Part shown: positions 1-4,596 of the stretch, one piece after another
How the letters are laid out: each line of letters begins with the position of its first letter
Position numbering within the stretch: position 1 is the first letter of the stretch
Source of the DNA: Methanomicrobiales archaeon
GTDB taxonomy: Archaea > Halobacteriota > Methanomicrobia > Methanomicrobiales > Methanoculleaceae
Assembly: GCA_012510335.1 (NCBI GenBank)
Contig: JAAZIF010000330.1
Coordinates: 1 to 5,473 of the forward strand
Reading direction: 5' to 3'
DNA length: 5,473 nt
The notes under the pieces: generated by a model
The model's input: only the letters and a program-made list of their open reading frames with translations
Told to the model about the DNA's origin: nothing
The model's database searches: none
Program-made: the position numbers and the translations under genes

Positions 1-222
1 GCCGCGTTCGTCCGCGAGCACGCGGATATACTCGCCCGGTACCACATCCATACCATGGCCGACCTCAACCGGATCGAGCAGGAGTGCTGGCGGTTGCACG
101 ACGAGGCGTGCAGCAGGGGCGCCTGCGGGACTGCCGGCGAACTTGTGGAGCTCGAGTACCTCATCGGCCGGGCAAAGGAGATGAAGGCGAAGAGGATGGA
201 AGGAGAGAAGGGACCGGTTTGA
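1..222 (+). CDS. 3' end of an unrecognised gene (C-terminal 73 residues)
   Basis: Frame 1 is open from the first base to a TGA at 220-222, so the gene begins before the window. The 73 visible residues are charged and look helical. They include a cysteine-bearing stretch (ECWRLHDEACSRGACG, residues 28-43, with Cys 29, 37 and 42) and end in a Lys/Arg/Glu-rich tail (AKEMKAKRMEGEKGPV). There is no membrane segment. I do not recognise the family. The three Cys with nearby His residues could bind a metal, but the spacing fits no motif I can name. The codon use (GAG, CTC, CGG, GCC) resembles the intact genes of the window, which supports real coding. The gene ends only a few bases before a 5'-nucleotidase remnant in another frame, so its own C-terminus could have been altered by that rearrangement. 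Confidence 0.6.
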   Translation, partial: AAFVREHADILARYHIHTMADLNRIEQECWRLHDEACSRGACGTAGELVELEYLIGRAKEMKAKRMEGEKGPV

Positions 223-227
223 CCTGG

Positions 228-696
228 ATGGTGCCGGGCCCGGCAGCCGCGCTCCTCAAGATGGCTGAAGATGTGGTCGAGCCTCTGACCGGCCGGGTCG
301 TTGCGAGCGCATCGGTGAGCATCACGGACCAGGCGACCGGTGCCGGCGAATCCCCACCCGGCAACCTCGTCACCGACGGCCAGCGATGCAGGCTGGCGTC
401 GCCTTCATCATCACACCGGCTCGCCCCGGGTGGACATACCGCAGGACAACGTCACCTGGAGCGACCTCTACGCGGTGCAGCCGCTCGCCTCGACCATCCT
501 CTCGATGACCCTCACGGGGGAGCAGATCCGGAATGTGCTCGAACAGAAGCGGCAGACCACGTTGCCGCCCCATAACCTCGCTGTCCCGGGGCTCTCCTAC
601 ACGTTCGATGACGGAAGGCCCGCGGGCGAAGAGATCACCGGATCCGGGTATGCCGGCATGGAGCCCCACAGGTGCCGCAGGAGAACCCCGGGATAG
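228..696 (+). pseudogene. Decayed 5'-nucleotidase C-terminal domain, frameshifted and truncated
   Basis: Pieces of the C-terminal substrate-binding domain of the UshA/5'-nucleotidase family appear in order but in three frames. Frame 3 (about 234-386) reads VEPLTGRVV and GESPPGNLVTDGQR, matching the family's 'GESPLGNLVADAQ' block. Frame 2 (about 389-412) gives QAGVAFIITP, matching 'GADVAFxNxGG'. Frame 1 (about 414-696) gives RVDIPQDNVTWSDLYAVQPL, then MTLTGEQIRNVLEQ and GLSYTFDDGRPAGEEI, all typical of the domain. Two frameshifts therefore lie near 387-398 and 404-414. The N-terminal metallophosphatase domain, which holds the catalytic metal ligands, is absent, and the domain's end is lost before the TAG at 694-696. 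The product cannot be an active nucleotidase. A sequencing error could explain one shift but not the missing halves. The convergent flavoprotein gene ends 3 bp away. Confidence 0.8.
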
Positions 697-699
697 AGG

Positions 700-1320
700 T
701 TACTCCCCTGCCTCCTCCTGCATCTTCCGGAGGAGGTCGACCACCTCTCGTCCCTTTGCCCGCCCCTCTGTGAGCGCGGCGGGGTGCCCTCTTATCCCGC
801 CGTAATGATCCAGGTCGTTTGCTATTACGTTATCCCAGTACTCAAACCCGGTGATATTGAAGAAGGCGGTGATAGCGGGAAACGCCGCGTCAAAGACGTT
901 CTCCCACCCGAGGCCGGCGGTCGATACGAAGATCCCCTTATGGTGCCGGGTGTGTTCGTTGGTGAAGTAGAGGGTTTTCAGGATGAACTTGCGCGCCCAG
1001 ATGTACTGGGTGCGGTCGATCAGACCTTTCAGTTCGGCCGTGATCCCCATCGAGTAGATGGGGGACGCGACGACGAGGATGTCGGCCGCGGCGATCGTGT
1101 CATATATAGGGGTGAGGTCGTCGTGTATGATGCAGTCCCCGGTCCGGTGGCAGACGTTGCACCCCCGGCAGGAGGCGTAATCGAGCGACCCGAGGACGAT
1201 CTTCTCGACTTCTGCGCTGGCCTCGTGAGCCCCGTCGAGGACGGCATCGAGCAGGGTCTCGGTGTTCCCGTGCCGCCGGGGGCTCCCCGATATGCCGAGG
1301 ACTTTTATGGATCCGGTCAT
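700..1320 (-). CDS. Iron-sulfur flavoprotein (NADPH-dependent FMN reductase-like), second of a tandem pair
   Basis: This 206-residue protein has a flavodoxin-like fold with an FMN-phosphate loop, GISGSPRRHGNTE, at residues 9-21. The compact cluster motif CRGCNVCHRTGDC lies at residues 51-63. Its four Cys (51, 54, 57, 63) follow the CX2CX2CX5C pattern that binds a [4Fe-4S] cluster in methanogen ISFs. SPIYSMGITAELKGLIDR is the conserved second flavin-side block. Length fits the family (about 190-210). ISFs are cytoplasmic and pass electrons from ferredoxin; the Methanosarcina thermophila enzyme reduces O2 and H2O2. The natural acceptor here is unknown. The ATG at 1318-1320 overlaps the TGA of the upstream paralogue as ATGA and has a GGAGGT sequence 9 nt before it, so the pair is co-transcribed and probably translationally coupled. 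No poly-T terminator is visible after the stop. Confidence 0.9.
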   Translation of the reverse strand: MTGSIKVLGISGSPRRHGNTETLLDAVLDGAHEASAEVEKIVLGSLDYASCRGCNVCHRTGDCIIHDDLTPIYDTIAAADILVVASPIYSMGITAELKGLIDRTQYIWARKFILKTLYFTNEHTRHHKGIFVSTAGLGWENVFDAAFPAITAFFNITGFEYWDNVIANDLDHYGGIRGHPAALTEGRAKGREVVDLLRKMQEEAGE

Positions 1321-1928
1321 GTAACCCCGACCTCCCGCAGGTGTGCTATGACCTCGCCCGCGAGGGTCTCTGCATCCTGCAGGGCGGTGGGGTGGCGGTC
1401 GATCGCGCCCTTCTCATCGACGCCGTTCACCATCAGGTACCTGACATCCCTGTCCCGGACGTCGATGACGTTGAAGAAGCACTTCACCGACGGGATCGCC
1501 GCATCAAAGACGTTCTCCCAGGTCTGCCCGGCGGTCGATATGAAGATCCCGACCCGCTTTCCCTTCCGCTCCGGCGGGACGACCGGGAGGCGGAGGGTGT
1601 ACTTCCGGGTACAGAAGACCTGCGAGCGGTCGACCAGCACCTTCGCCTGTGCGGTGAGCCCCATGCAGTATATGGGGGATGCGAGTATGATGCAGTCGGC
1701 TTCTATGATCCGGTCGTGGATGTAGTCCATGTAGTCCCGCTGGATGCACCGGTTGAGTTTTGCGCAGGCGTTGCAACCCCGGCAGGGTTTGATATCCGCT
1801 TCCGGGACGACGATCTTCTCGACCGCTGCCCCCTCCCCCTTCATCACATCGAGCACTTGATCGAGCAGGGTCTCGGAGTTGCCGTGGCGGCGGGGCGAGG
1901 CCGCAAACGCAAGGACGTCAATGGTCAT
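1317..1928 (-). CDS. Iron-sulfur flavoprotein (NADPH-dependent FMN reductase-like), first of a tandem pair
   Basis: This 203-residue protein is a close paralogue of the next gene in the pair. It shares the FMN loop (AASPRRHGNSETLLD, residues 9-23), the cluster motif CRGCNACAKLNRC with Cys 49, 52, 55 and 61, the block SPIYCMGLTAQAKVLVDRSQVF, and STAGQTWENVFDAA, which is STAGLGWENVFDAA in its neighbour. The start is placed at the ATG at 1926-1928 (MTIDVLAFAASP). The frame stays open for 53 more codons upstream, but those codons (low-complexity Arg/Ser/Gly) resemble no flavodoxin N-terminus and run through transposon debris. No clear Shine-Dalgarno precedes this ATG, so translation may be leaderless or weak, and I could not find a convincing TATA box. 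The pair probably arose by tandem duplication followed by divergence. Confidence 0.88.
   Translation of the reverse strand: MTIDVLAFAASPRRHGNSETLLDQVLDVMKGEGAAVEKIVVPEADIKPCRGCNACAKLNRCIQRDYMDYIHDRIIEADCIILASPIYCMGLTAQAKVLVDRSQVFCTRKYTLRLPVVPPERKGKRVGIFISTAGQTWENVFDAAIPSVKCFFNVIDVRDRDVRYLMVNGVDEKGAIDRHPTALQDAETLAGEVIAHLREVGVT
1330..1335 (-). promoter_or_regulatory. Shine-Dalgarno of the downstream ISF gene
   Basis: GGAGGT on the minus strand, with a 9-nt spacer to the ATG at 1318-1320. It lies inside the last codons of the preceding ISF gene and supports the chosen start and coupled translation. Confidence 0.7.
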
Positions 1929-2061
1929 ATATGATGTGTTATCCCGGCGAAGGCAAAAACGTGCCGGGGCTCCCCTCTCACTCCTGCGCAAGCCAGAGCG
2001 CGAGCGTGTAGCAGGGGATGAGTATGTATCCCCGGCCGGATCATGCCGGTGGAACCCAATC

Positions 2062-2284
2062 CCCCGTCGAAGAAGGTCATCACCCACATTAGCGTGGGTT
2101 TTGACGCTGGCCTGCCCACCTGATCGGGGACGGTTATACCGCGCTTTGCCAGCCCCTCCCTCGATTGATGCTCACCCGGCGAGTAGATGGCCCGCATCAG
2201 AAGAATCAGCATAGACTGCGCCCCGACGCGGCCTGCTATCTCCAGGAAAACCCCTATGATGCGAGCAGCATCATGCTTCACCAA
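2062..2284 (-). pseudogene. IS1634-type transposase remnant, C-terminal piece only
   Basis: One minus-strand frame carries a stretch typical of the C-terminus of IS1634-family (IS4 superfamily, DDE) transposases. First comes a VFLEIAGRVGAQSML block, where the family has 'VFLKxPxRVEAL'. Next is IYSPGEHQSREGLAKRG, matching 'vYSLgerqLRqaLA'. Last is ITVPDQVGRPASKPTLMWV, matching 'tiPdQxGKPTxrPTmRWvFQ'. There is no start codon, and the catalytic core and the remaining C-terminus are missing. Similarity stops near 2062 (FFDGG). This is an old partial insertion, not a working element. I saw no matching terminal inverted repeats or target duplication. It is the main content of the gene-poor stretch 1929-2397. 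Identification is from remembered family motifs, not a search. Confidence 0.65.
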
Positions 2285-2285
2285 T

Positions 2286-2325
2286 GAAAATATCTGATCC
2301 CATTTTCATGGAAAATATTGGGATC
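2286..2325. repeat. AT-rich imperfect dyad with a repeated GAAAATAT
   Basis: GATCCCA-TTTTC (2296-2307) pairs with GAAAA-TATTGGGATC (2311-2325) around an ATG loop, leaving a small bulge on the right arm. GAAAATAT also occurs directly twice, at 2286-2293 and 2311-2318. The segment is clearly more AT-rich than its surroundings and begins where the transposase remnant ends. It could be a scrap of an insertion-element end, or a structure in the trailer of the peroxiredoxin transcript. Confidence 0.5.
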
Positions 2326-2368
2326 GCAGAACCCGAGTCCTTCGGGAACGGGAATCCGCGCCCTGAGG

Positions 2369-2374
2369 AAAAAA
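2369..2374 (-). terminator. Candidate oligo-T terminator after the peroxiredoxin gene
   Basis: There is a run of six T on the minus strand (CTTTTTTC context), 23 nt past the TGA of the last gene of the redox operon. Archaeal RNA polymerase commonly terminates at T-rich tracts without a hairpin. The run is short, so this is only a candidate. Confidence 0.35.
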
Positions 2375-2397
2375 GAATGGGTTTACCTGATGGATGG

Positions 2398-3039
2398 TCA
2401 GAGTTCCTTGAAGCAGAGGTACCAGTCTTTGCACTCGTAGCCTTCCTTCATCCTCTTCTCTATCGCTTCCGGGGTCTGTGGCGCCGGTACGATGACCTTG
2501 TCACCCGGTTCCCAGTTCGCCGGCGTTGCTATTTTATGCTTGTCCGAGGTCTGGAGGGCCTTTGTGAGCCTGAGGATCTCGGGCATCGAGCGGCCGTTGG
2601 ACATCGGGTAGTAGAGCATGGCACGCATGATCCCCCTGTCATCGATGAAGAATACCGTCCGGATGGTCGATGTGTTGCTCTGGCCGGGGTGGATCATACC
2701 GTAGCTCCGGGCGACCTTCATGTCGAGGTCTGCGATGATCGGGAAGTGGATATCGACGCCCATCTTCTCCTTGACGTTCCTGACCCAGGCGAGGTGGGAG
2801 TGGACGCTGTCGATGGAGAGCCCGACGAGCTGGGTGTTCAGCTTCGCGAGTTCGCCGGAGATCTCGACGAACGCTATGAACTCGGTGGTGCAGACCGGCG
2901 TGAAGTCGGCCGGGTGTGAGAAGAGGATGACCCACTTCCCTTTGAGGTCCGAGAGTTTCATGGGTCCGTGGGTGGTCAGTGCGTCAAACTGGGGTGCTGC
3001 TTCGCCGATAACCGGCATCTTAAATACTTCTTGCTCCAT
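2398..3039 (-). CDS. Peroxiredoxin, archaeal Prx6-type with C-terminal Cys pair
   Basis: A thiol peroxidase that reduces H2O2 and organic peroxides in the cytoplasm. Numbered from the start chosen here (213 residues), the peroxidatic Cys is Cys50 in SHPADFTPVCTTEF, with the catalytic Pro and Thr of the PxxxT/SxxC motif. The C-terminal arm ends in CKDWYLCFKEL, with Cys203 and Cys209, matching the resolving pair of the Aeropyrum pernix-type archaeal enzyme (Cys50/207/213). FFIDDRGIMRAMLYYP and NGRSMPEILRL are further family blocks. Family members form toroidal decamers. An ATG three codons upstream (3046-3048) is also possible, but GGAGATGA at 3045-3052 covers that ATG and sits 5 nt before the ATG at 3037-3039, which favours the shorter form. 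It is the last gene of a four-gene operon, 18 nt after the CMD-fold gene. Its physiological reductant is unknown; the small redox proteins encoded upstream are candidates. Confidence 0.95.
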   Translation of the reverse strand: MEQEVFKMPVIGEAAPQFDALTTHGPMKLSDLKGKWVILFSHPADFTPVCTTEFIAFVEISGELAKLNTQLVGLSIDSVHSHLAWVRNVKEKMGVDIHFPIIADLDMKVARSYGMIHPGQSNTSTIRTVFFIDDRGIMRAMLYYPMSNGRSMPEILRLTKALQTSDKHKIATPANWEPGDKVIVPAPQTPEAIEKRMKEGYECKDWYLCFKEL

Positions 3040-3044
3040 CTCAT

Positions 3045-3052
3045 TCATCTCC
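3045..3052 (-). promoter_or_regulatory. Shine-Dalgarno that decides the peroxiredoxin start
   Basis: GGAGATGA on the minus strand differs by one base from the archaeal consensus GGAGGTGA. It has a 5-nt spacer to the ATG at 3037-3039. The alternative ATG at 3046-3048 lies inside the site, which argues against it as the start. Confidence 0.6.
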
Positions 3053-3057
3053 TGGGG

Positions 3058-3402
3058 TCAGTTACCTAATTCTTCTTCAAGGACGGTCTTGCCGTGGACG
3101 TAGGCCGGCATCCCCGCAAGCAGGAACGCGACCCGGAGCCCCTCCTCGATCTCTTCTTTCTTCACGCCGAGATTCCCGGCGCCCGCCATCTGCGCCCTGA
3201 CGGCGTGGTCGTCCCGGAGCGCGGCGGCGATCGCTATAGCGATGATCTTCTTTGTCTGCTTCGATAGGGCTCCGTCATCCCAGATCATCTGGTCAAGCCC
3301 CATCACCTTGCTGTAGAGGTCGGGATCGGTCTTCTCGAGCCCCTTGAAGATCTCGGGCACCTTCCCGATCTTCTCCTCAAGGCGCTTCTGTTCTTTTGCC
3401 AT
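3058..3402 (-). CDS. Carboxymuconolactone decarboxylase (AhpD-like) fold protein lacking cysteines
   Basis: This 114-residue, mostly helical protein has the length and layout of the CMD/AhpD family. It has an N-terminal helix with KVPEIFKGLEKTDPDLYSKVMGLDQMIW, then LSKQTKKIIAIAIAAALRDDHAVRAQMAGAGNLGVKKEEIEEGLRVAFLLAGMPAYVH. The family's usual redox CXXCxxxH site on the central helix is replaced by RDDHAVRAQ, and the protein has no cysteine at all. It therefore cannot act as a disulfide reductase like AhpD. The His of the RDDH segment remains. It may be a non-redox CMD-type enzyme or a binding partner. The start is the ATG at 3400-3402, preceded by GGAGTGAT with a 4-nt spacer; a GTG nine bases upstream overlaps that ribosome site and is less likely. 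The gene sits 5 bp after the desulforedoxin gene and 18 nt before the peroxiredoxin start, so co-expression is very likely. Confidence 0.88.
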   Translation of the reverse strand: MAKEQKRLEEKIGKVPEIFKGLEKTDPDLYSKVMGLDQMIWDDGALSKQTKKIIAIAIAAALRDDHAVRAQMAGAGNLGVKKEEIEEGLRVAFLLAGMPAYVHGKTVLEEELGN

Positions 3403-3406
3403 GTTT

Positions 3407-3414
3407 ATCACTCC
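3407..3414 (-). promoter_or_regulatory. Shine-Dalgarno of the CMD-fold gene
   Basis: GGAGTGAT on the minus strand, with a 4-nt spacer to the ATG at 3400-3402. It overlaps the GAG-TGA end of the desulforedoxin gene, which implies coupled translation. Confidence 0.6.
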
Positions 3415-3533
3415 TCAAGTATCATAGGTTCGCCGCAACAGATCAGTTCGCCGCCGCCGACCTCCAGTACTTTGACCAGGTTTCCGCAGATCTCGCAGAG
3501 GTAGATCTCCCCTTCAGCTGATACATTCACCAT
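3408..3533 (-). CDS. Desulforedoxin (41-residue rubredoxin-like iron protein)
   Basis: A very small gene that automatic callers could easily miss. The product reads MVNVSAEGEIYLCEICGNLV, followed by KVLEVGGGELICCGEPMILE and a final Glu. It aligns nearly end to end with the 36-residue desulforedoxin of Desulfovibrio gigas, and with the N-terminal domain of desulfoferrodoxin. The Fe(S-Cys)4 ligands are Cys13, Cys16 and the adjacent pair Cys32-Cys33. Desulforedoxin is a homodimeric electron carrier. The C-terminal superoxide reductase domain of desulfoferrodoxin is absent here, so this protein cannot reduce superoxide itself. The start is the ATG at 3531-3533, with GAGG 8 nt upstream; the frame closes at a TAG at 3549-3551. 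It lies 15 nt after the zinc-ribbon gene and 5 bp before the CMD-fold gene. A role as electron donor to the peroxiredoxin or to an ISF is inference. Confidence 0.88.
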   Translation of the reverse strand: MVNVSAEGEIYLCEICGNLVKVLEVGGGELICCGEPMILEE

Positions 3534-3548
3534 ACATCTCGCCTCGCA

Positions 3549-3794
3549 CTATTTGTCCCTGGGTTTCCTCTCAGGGGGATGCATGACATCCTCCGGCGTC
3601 TTGATGTCCGGCCTGATGTGGGTCATCGGAAGGCAGTTGTACATCTCGCAGGCACAGGTCGGGCATTTGACGAGATCCTCGTCGGTGCTGTCGATCCGGA
3701 GCTCCCTTCCGCAGTCGATGCAGATGTACCGTCCTGGCCCCGGTTTCTCTCCTGCTTTTGCAGTCTCTCTGGTTTCTGGTTCGGCCACAGGCAT
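3549..3794 (-). CDS. Small zinc-ribbon / rubredoxin-like protein
   Basis: This 81-residue protein has a disordered, charged N-terminus (residues 1-20), then a zinc-ribbon: GRYICIDCGRELRID (Cys25, Cys28), a 15-residue spacer, and CPTCACEMYNCLP (Cys44, Cys47, plus extra Cys49 and Cys54). The tail is Pro/Lys-rich (TPEDVMHPPERKPRDK). CX2C-X15-CX2C is too short for classical rubredoxin and nearer to the ribbons of rubrerythrins or general zinc-ribbon domains, so either Zn or Fe could be bound. As first gene of the operon, with desulforedoxin, CMD-fold protein and peroxiredoxin behind it, a redox or peroxide-sensing role is plausible but not shown. The ATG at 3792-3794 has GGTGA directly against it; the GTG two codons later has better spacing to that site, so the start is uncertain by two residues. 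Confidence 0.8.
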   Translation of the reverse strand: MPVAEPETRETAKAGEKPGPGRYICIDCGRELRIDSTDEDLVKCPTCACEMYNCLPMTHIRPDIKTPEDVMHPPERKPRDK

Positions 3795-3822
3795 TCACCA
3801 GAGCGATCATATCATTTCAAGG

Positions 3823-3828
3823 TATTTA
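3823..3828 (-). promoter_or_regulatory. TATA-like box of the redox operon
   Basis: TAAATA on the minus strand (CTAAATACC context), centred about 31 bp before the ATG at 3794, so transcription would start only a few bases before the coding region. This is the only AT-rich hexamer at a suitable distance, and the strength is modest. Confidence 0.4.
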
Positions 3829-3884
3829 GCAGTATCCTCCCTGATGGGGGCGGCGCGGGTTCGCGGGTTCTGGAACGCCGCATC

Positions 3885-3893
3885 TTATTAATA
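3885..3893 (+). promoter_or_regulatory. TATA box of the divergent ISF-like gene
   Basis: TTATTAATA is a good match to an archaeal TATA box in an otherwise GC-rich region. Its centre is about 27 bp before the ATG at 3916, the distance expected for a leaderless or nearly leaderless transcript. This supports 3916 rather than the ATG at 3901 as the start. Confidence 0.55.
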
Positions 3894-3910
3894 GGGTTGC
3901 ATGCAACCCT
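3893..3910. promoter_or_regulatory. Perfect 18-bp palindrome, candidate operator
   Basis: AGGGTTGCATGCAACCCT reads identically on both strands (9 + 9, no spacer). It begins at the last base of the TATA-like box and ends 5 bp before the ATG at 3916, covering the expected transcription start. A dimeric regulator bound here would block initiation of the ISF-like gene. It is about 65 bp from the TATA-like box of the divergent operon. The regulator is not encoded in the window. Confidence 0.6.
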
Positions 3911-3915
3911 GCATC

Positions 3916-4524
3916 ATGAGAAAGAAGATTATAGCGCTCCTCGGAAGCCCGCTTATCGAGGGAAACACCGCCCGCCTCCTGGATGAGGCTATAAGGGGTG
4001 CTGAGGATGCGGGCTGCGAGGTCGAGAAGATCGTGGCCGCGCATATCGACTTTGCGCCCTGTATGGAGATATTTTACTGTATGGAGAACGAAACCTGCCA
4101 GATTCAGGATGAGATGATCGGGATATATGATAAGTTCCGGGAGATGGATAGCCTGATTGTCGCAACCCCTGTGATGACGATGGGCATCCCGGGGAAACTG
4201 AAGTCGTTCATGGACCGGTTTCAGGTCTTCTACATGGCCAAGTATTACCGGGGGAAGTCGCTCATCTCCCTGGAGCGGCGGAAGGAGCGGAGGATGCTTT
4301 TTATATCGATCGCAGGGATGGACCTCCCGACAGTCTTTGAGGGGGCGAAAGTGACCGCCCGGGCGTTCGGGGAGATCATCGACTGCCCCTACTGGGATGA
4401 GGTTCTCAGGAACGATATGGATAACATCAAGGATATCAGGACGCGACCCGAGGTGATGGAGGCCTGCTACCGGAAGGGCCACGAGCTCGGGAGCCTCCTG
4501 ATGCAGCAGGCCGCCGGTGTTTGA
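3916..4524 (+). CDS. ISF-like flavoprotein with one cluster cysteine replaced by isoleucine
   Basis: This 202-residue member of the NADPH-dependent FMN reductase / ISF family has the FMN loop LLGSPLIEGNTARLLDEA (residues 8-25), the conserved block ATPVMTMGIPGKLKSFMDRFQVFY and SIAGMDLPTVFEGAKV. The region where ISFs have CX2CX2CX5C reads CMEIFYCMENETC: Cys49, Ile52, Cys55 and Cys61. Numbering matches the 1317-1928 paralogue exactly, so only the second ligand is lost (ATA codon). A normal [4Fe-4S] cluster is doubtful; a 3Fe cluster, a non-Cys fourth ligand or loss of the cluster are all possible. The ATG at 3916 is chosen over 3901 because the latter lies inside the palindrome and the family N-terminus begins at MRKKIIALLGSP. 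It is transcribed away from the peroxiredoxin operon and may share its control. Confidence 0.9.
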   Translation: MRKKIIALLGSPLIEGNTARLLDEAIRGAEDAGCEVEKIVAAHIDFAPCMEIFYCMENETCQIQDEMIGIYDKFREMDSLIVATPVMTMGIPGKLKSFMDRFQVFYMAKYYRGKSLISLERRKERRMLFISIAGMDLPTVFEGAKVTARAFGEIIDCPYWDEVLRNDMDNIKDIRTRPEVMEACYRKGHELGSLLMQQAAGV

Positions 4525-4525
4525 G

Positions 4526-4559
4526 AGTCTCAACCGGTCTTTGCGTTAGGCGATGGTGT
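4526..4559. repeat. 34-bp direct repeat, copy 1
   Basis: The copy begins AGTCTCAACCGG and ends GGCGATGGTGT. It is identical over all 34 bases to the copy at 4597-4630 and starts 1 nt after the stop codon of the ISF-like gene. Confidence 0.95.
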
Positions 4560-4596
4560 GAAGGGTGTATGAGTCGCGCGATCTCATCCCGGAGGC

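Noticed and set aside
784..1725. Long plus-strand open frame opposite the two ISF genes (also 1341-1934 and 2284-2919)
   Set aside because: These frames are antisense shadows of GC-rich genes. Their translations are rich in Asp, Val and Gly without any family motif, while the opposite strand encodes clear protein families.
1943..1968. Inverted repeat CCCGGC/GCCGGG with a 14-nt gap upstream of the first ISF gene
   Set aside because: Six-base GC arms are expected by chance in such GC-rich DNA. Without a clear TATA box nearby I could not support an operator or terminator.
1929..2087. N-terminal extension of 53 codons on the first ISF gene
   Set aside because: The added residues are Arg/Ser/Gly-rich, come from transposon-derived sequence and have no counterpart in the family. 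The flavodoxin fold starts at MTIDVLAFAASP.
2082..2099. ACCCAC-ATTAGC-GTGGGT hairpin followed by TTTT as a terminator
   Set aside because: It lies inside the transposase remnant at the conserved KPT..W codons, has a short T run, and no gene on the plus strand ends just before it.
3403..3411. GTG start at 3409-3411 for the CMD-fold gene
   Set aside because: The GTG is part of the GGAGTGAT ribosome site that serves the ATG at 3400-3402, so it cannot be the start for that site.
3855..3870. Tandem GCGGGTTC x2 in the divergent promoter region
   Set aside because: Two copies of an 8-mer in GC-rich DNA, placed away from both TATA-like boxes; too weak to call a binding site.
3826..4533. Minus-strand open frame of 235 codons opposite the third ISF-like gene
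   Set aside because: Rich in His, Pro and Leu and without motifs. The plus strand carries the flavoprotein signature, and the frame runs through the palindrome and promoter region.
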